Shown here: piece after piece, positions 12,012 to 12,161 of the stretch
Numbering within the stretch: the first letter of the stretch is position 1
Layout: the number at the start of each line of letters is the position of its first letter
Source: an uncultured euryarchaeote
GTDB taxonomy: Archaea; Nanohalarchaeota; Nanosalinia; Nanosalinales; Nanosalinaceae
Assembly (NCBI GenBank): GCA_937132175.1
Contig: CAKZNU010000013.1
Location: 1 to 12,161, forward strand
Direction of reading: 5' to 3'
Length of the DNA: 12,161 nt
The notes under the pieces: generated by a model
What the model saw: only the letters and a program-made list of their open reading frames with translations
Database searches by the model: none
Told to the model about the DNA's origin: nothing
Translations under genes and position numbers: made by a program

Positions 12012-12161
12012 CAAACCGGCTGCGGAAGCTGCTGACAAGACCCAGAACGTACTCACGCTTCAGGTAGAGAACTATACCACCCATGATCAAAAGAGCAGAG
12101 AGGATCAAAGGCGTCCGACCGGCGAAAAACCTGCCTGTAGGGCCTGTAGGACTTGATTCAT
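12007..12161 (-). CDS. C-terminal tail of a membrane-anchored protein, 5' end outside the window
   Basis: 51 codons (one frame open to the window edge at 12161) end in TAA at 12009-12007. The visible part has a short Ser/Pro/Thr/Gly stretch (SSPTGPTGRF), a hydrophobic helix (PLILSALLIMGGIVLYL), then a basic tail beginning KRE and ending in SFRSRFV. This is a linker, single membrane span and positively charged end, as in C-terminally anchored surface proteins whose basic end stays inside the cell. Nothing of the main domain is visible, so no function is proposed. The other two minus frames over this stretch are broken by stops at a TGA inside 12100-12110 and near 12055. Confidence 0.6.
   Translation of the reverse strand, partial: ESSPTGPTGRFFAGRTPLILSALLIMGGIVLYLKREYVLGLVSSFRSRFV

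Noticed and set aside
1..12161. Mobile elements, CRISPR arrays, integration sites
   Set aside because: No transposase, integrase or repeat array was seen; the tRNA-Leu has no duplicated 3' end nearby that would suggest an attachment site.

Overview
The window looks like chromosomal DNA of a halophilic archaeon. The evidence is an archaeal-type ribosomal cluster (uS13-uS4-uS11-Rpo3), an archaeal AspRS, an archaeal-subfamily dUTPase, TATA boxes about 25-28 bases ahead of start codons (leaderless transcripts), a C/D box guide RNA candidate, and acidic proteins with Glu-rich tails on uS4, uS13 and ScpB. Moderate GC, small proteins and domain losses (half-length SMC arms, Rpo3 without its Fe-S domain) fit a reduced-genome halophile such as Nanohaloarchaeota. 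That lineage assignment is inference; no 16S gene is present.

Layout. 1-5727 (minus) is one block, SMC, ScpA, ScpB, then an NFACT/Rqc2-type ribosome quality control protein cut by the window edge: the chromosome-organising complex plus a nascent-chain rescue factor. Divergent from SMC, 5809-6549 (plus) encodes an unassigned protein with a kinase-like catalytic loop. 6573-8510 (minus) holds AspRS, predicted non-discriminating from His26/Pro84, and a PAP2-type membrane phosphatase. A near-palindromic 16-base TATA element at 8528-8543 appears to drive both the phosphatase and the divergent dUTPase (8563-9048).

Immediately after the dUTPase, 9055-9128 has every hallmark of an archaeal C/D box 2'-O-methylation guide RNA: C, D', C' and D boxes, 12- and 13-base guides, a terminal stem and an internal stem-loop. 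It is the most interesting object in the window. It is followed by a leaderless gene for a small acidic coiled-coil protein (9174-9518), which converges on a tRNA-Leu(CAA) gene (9522-9604, minus).

9649-11612 (minus) is the uS13-uS4-uS11-Rpo3 operon. tRNA-Leu directly after rpo3 recalls the haloarchaeal arrangement, although the L18e genes that follow there are absent here. Upstream lie a stand-alone parvulin prolyl isomerase (11702-11983) and the tail of a membrane-anchored protein (12007-12161).

Most of the content is housekeeping: chromosome structure, translation, transcription and nucleotide-pool hygiene. I saw no insertion sequence, CRISPR array, integrase or other mobile gene. No stretch over 300 bases lacks a gene.
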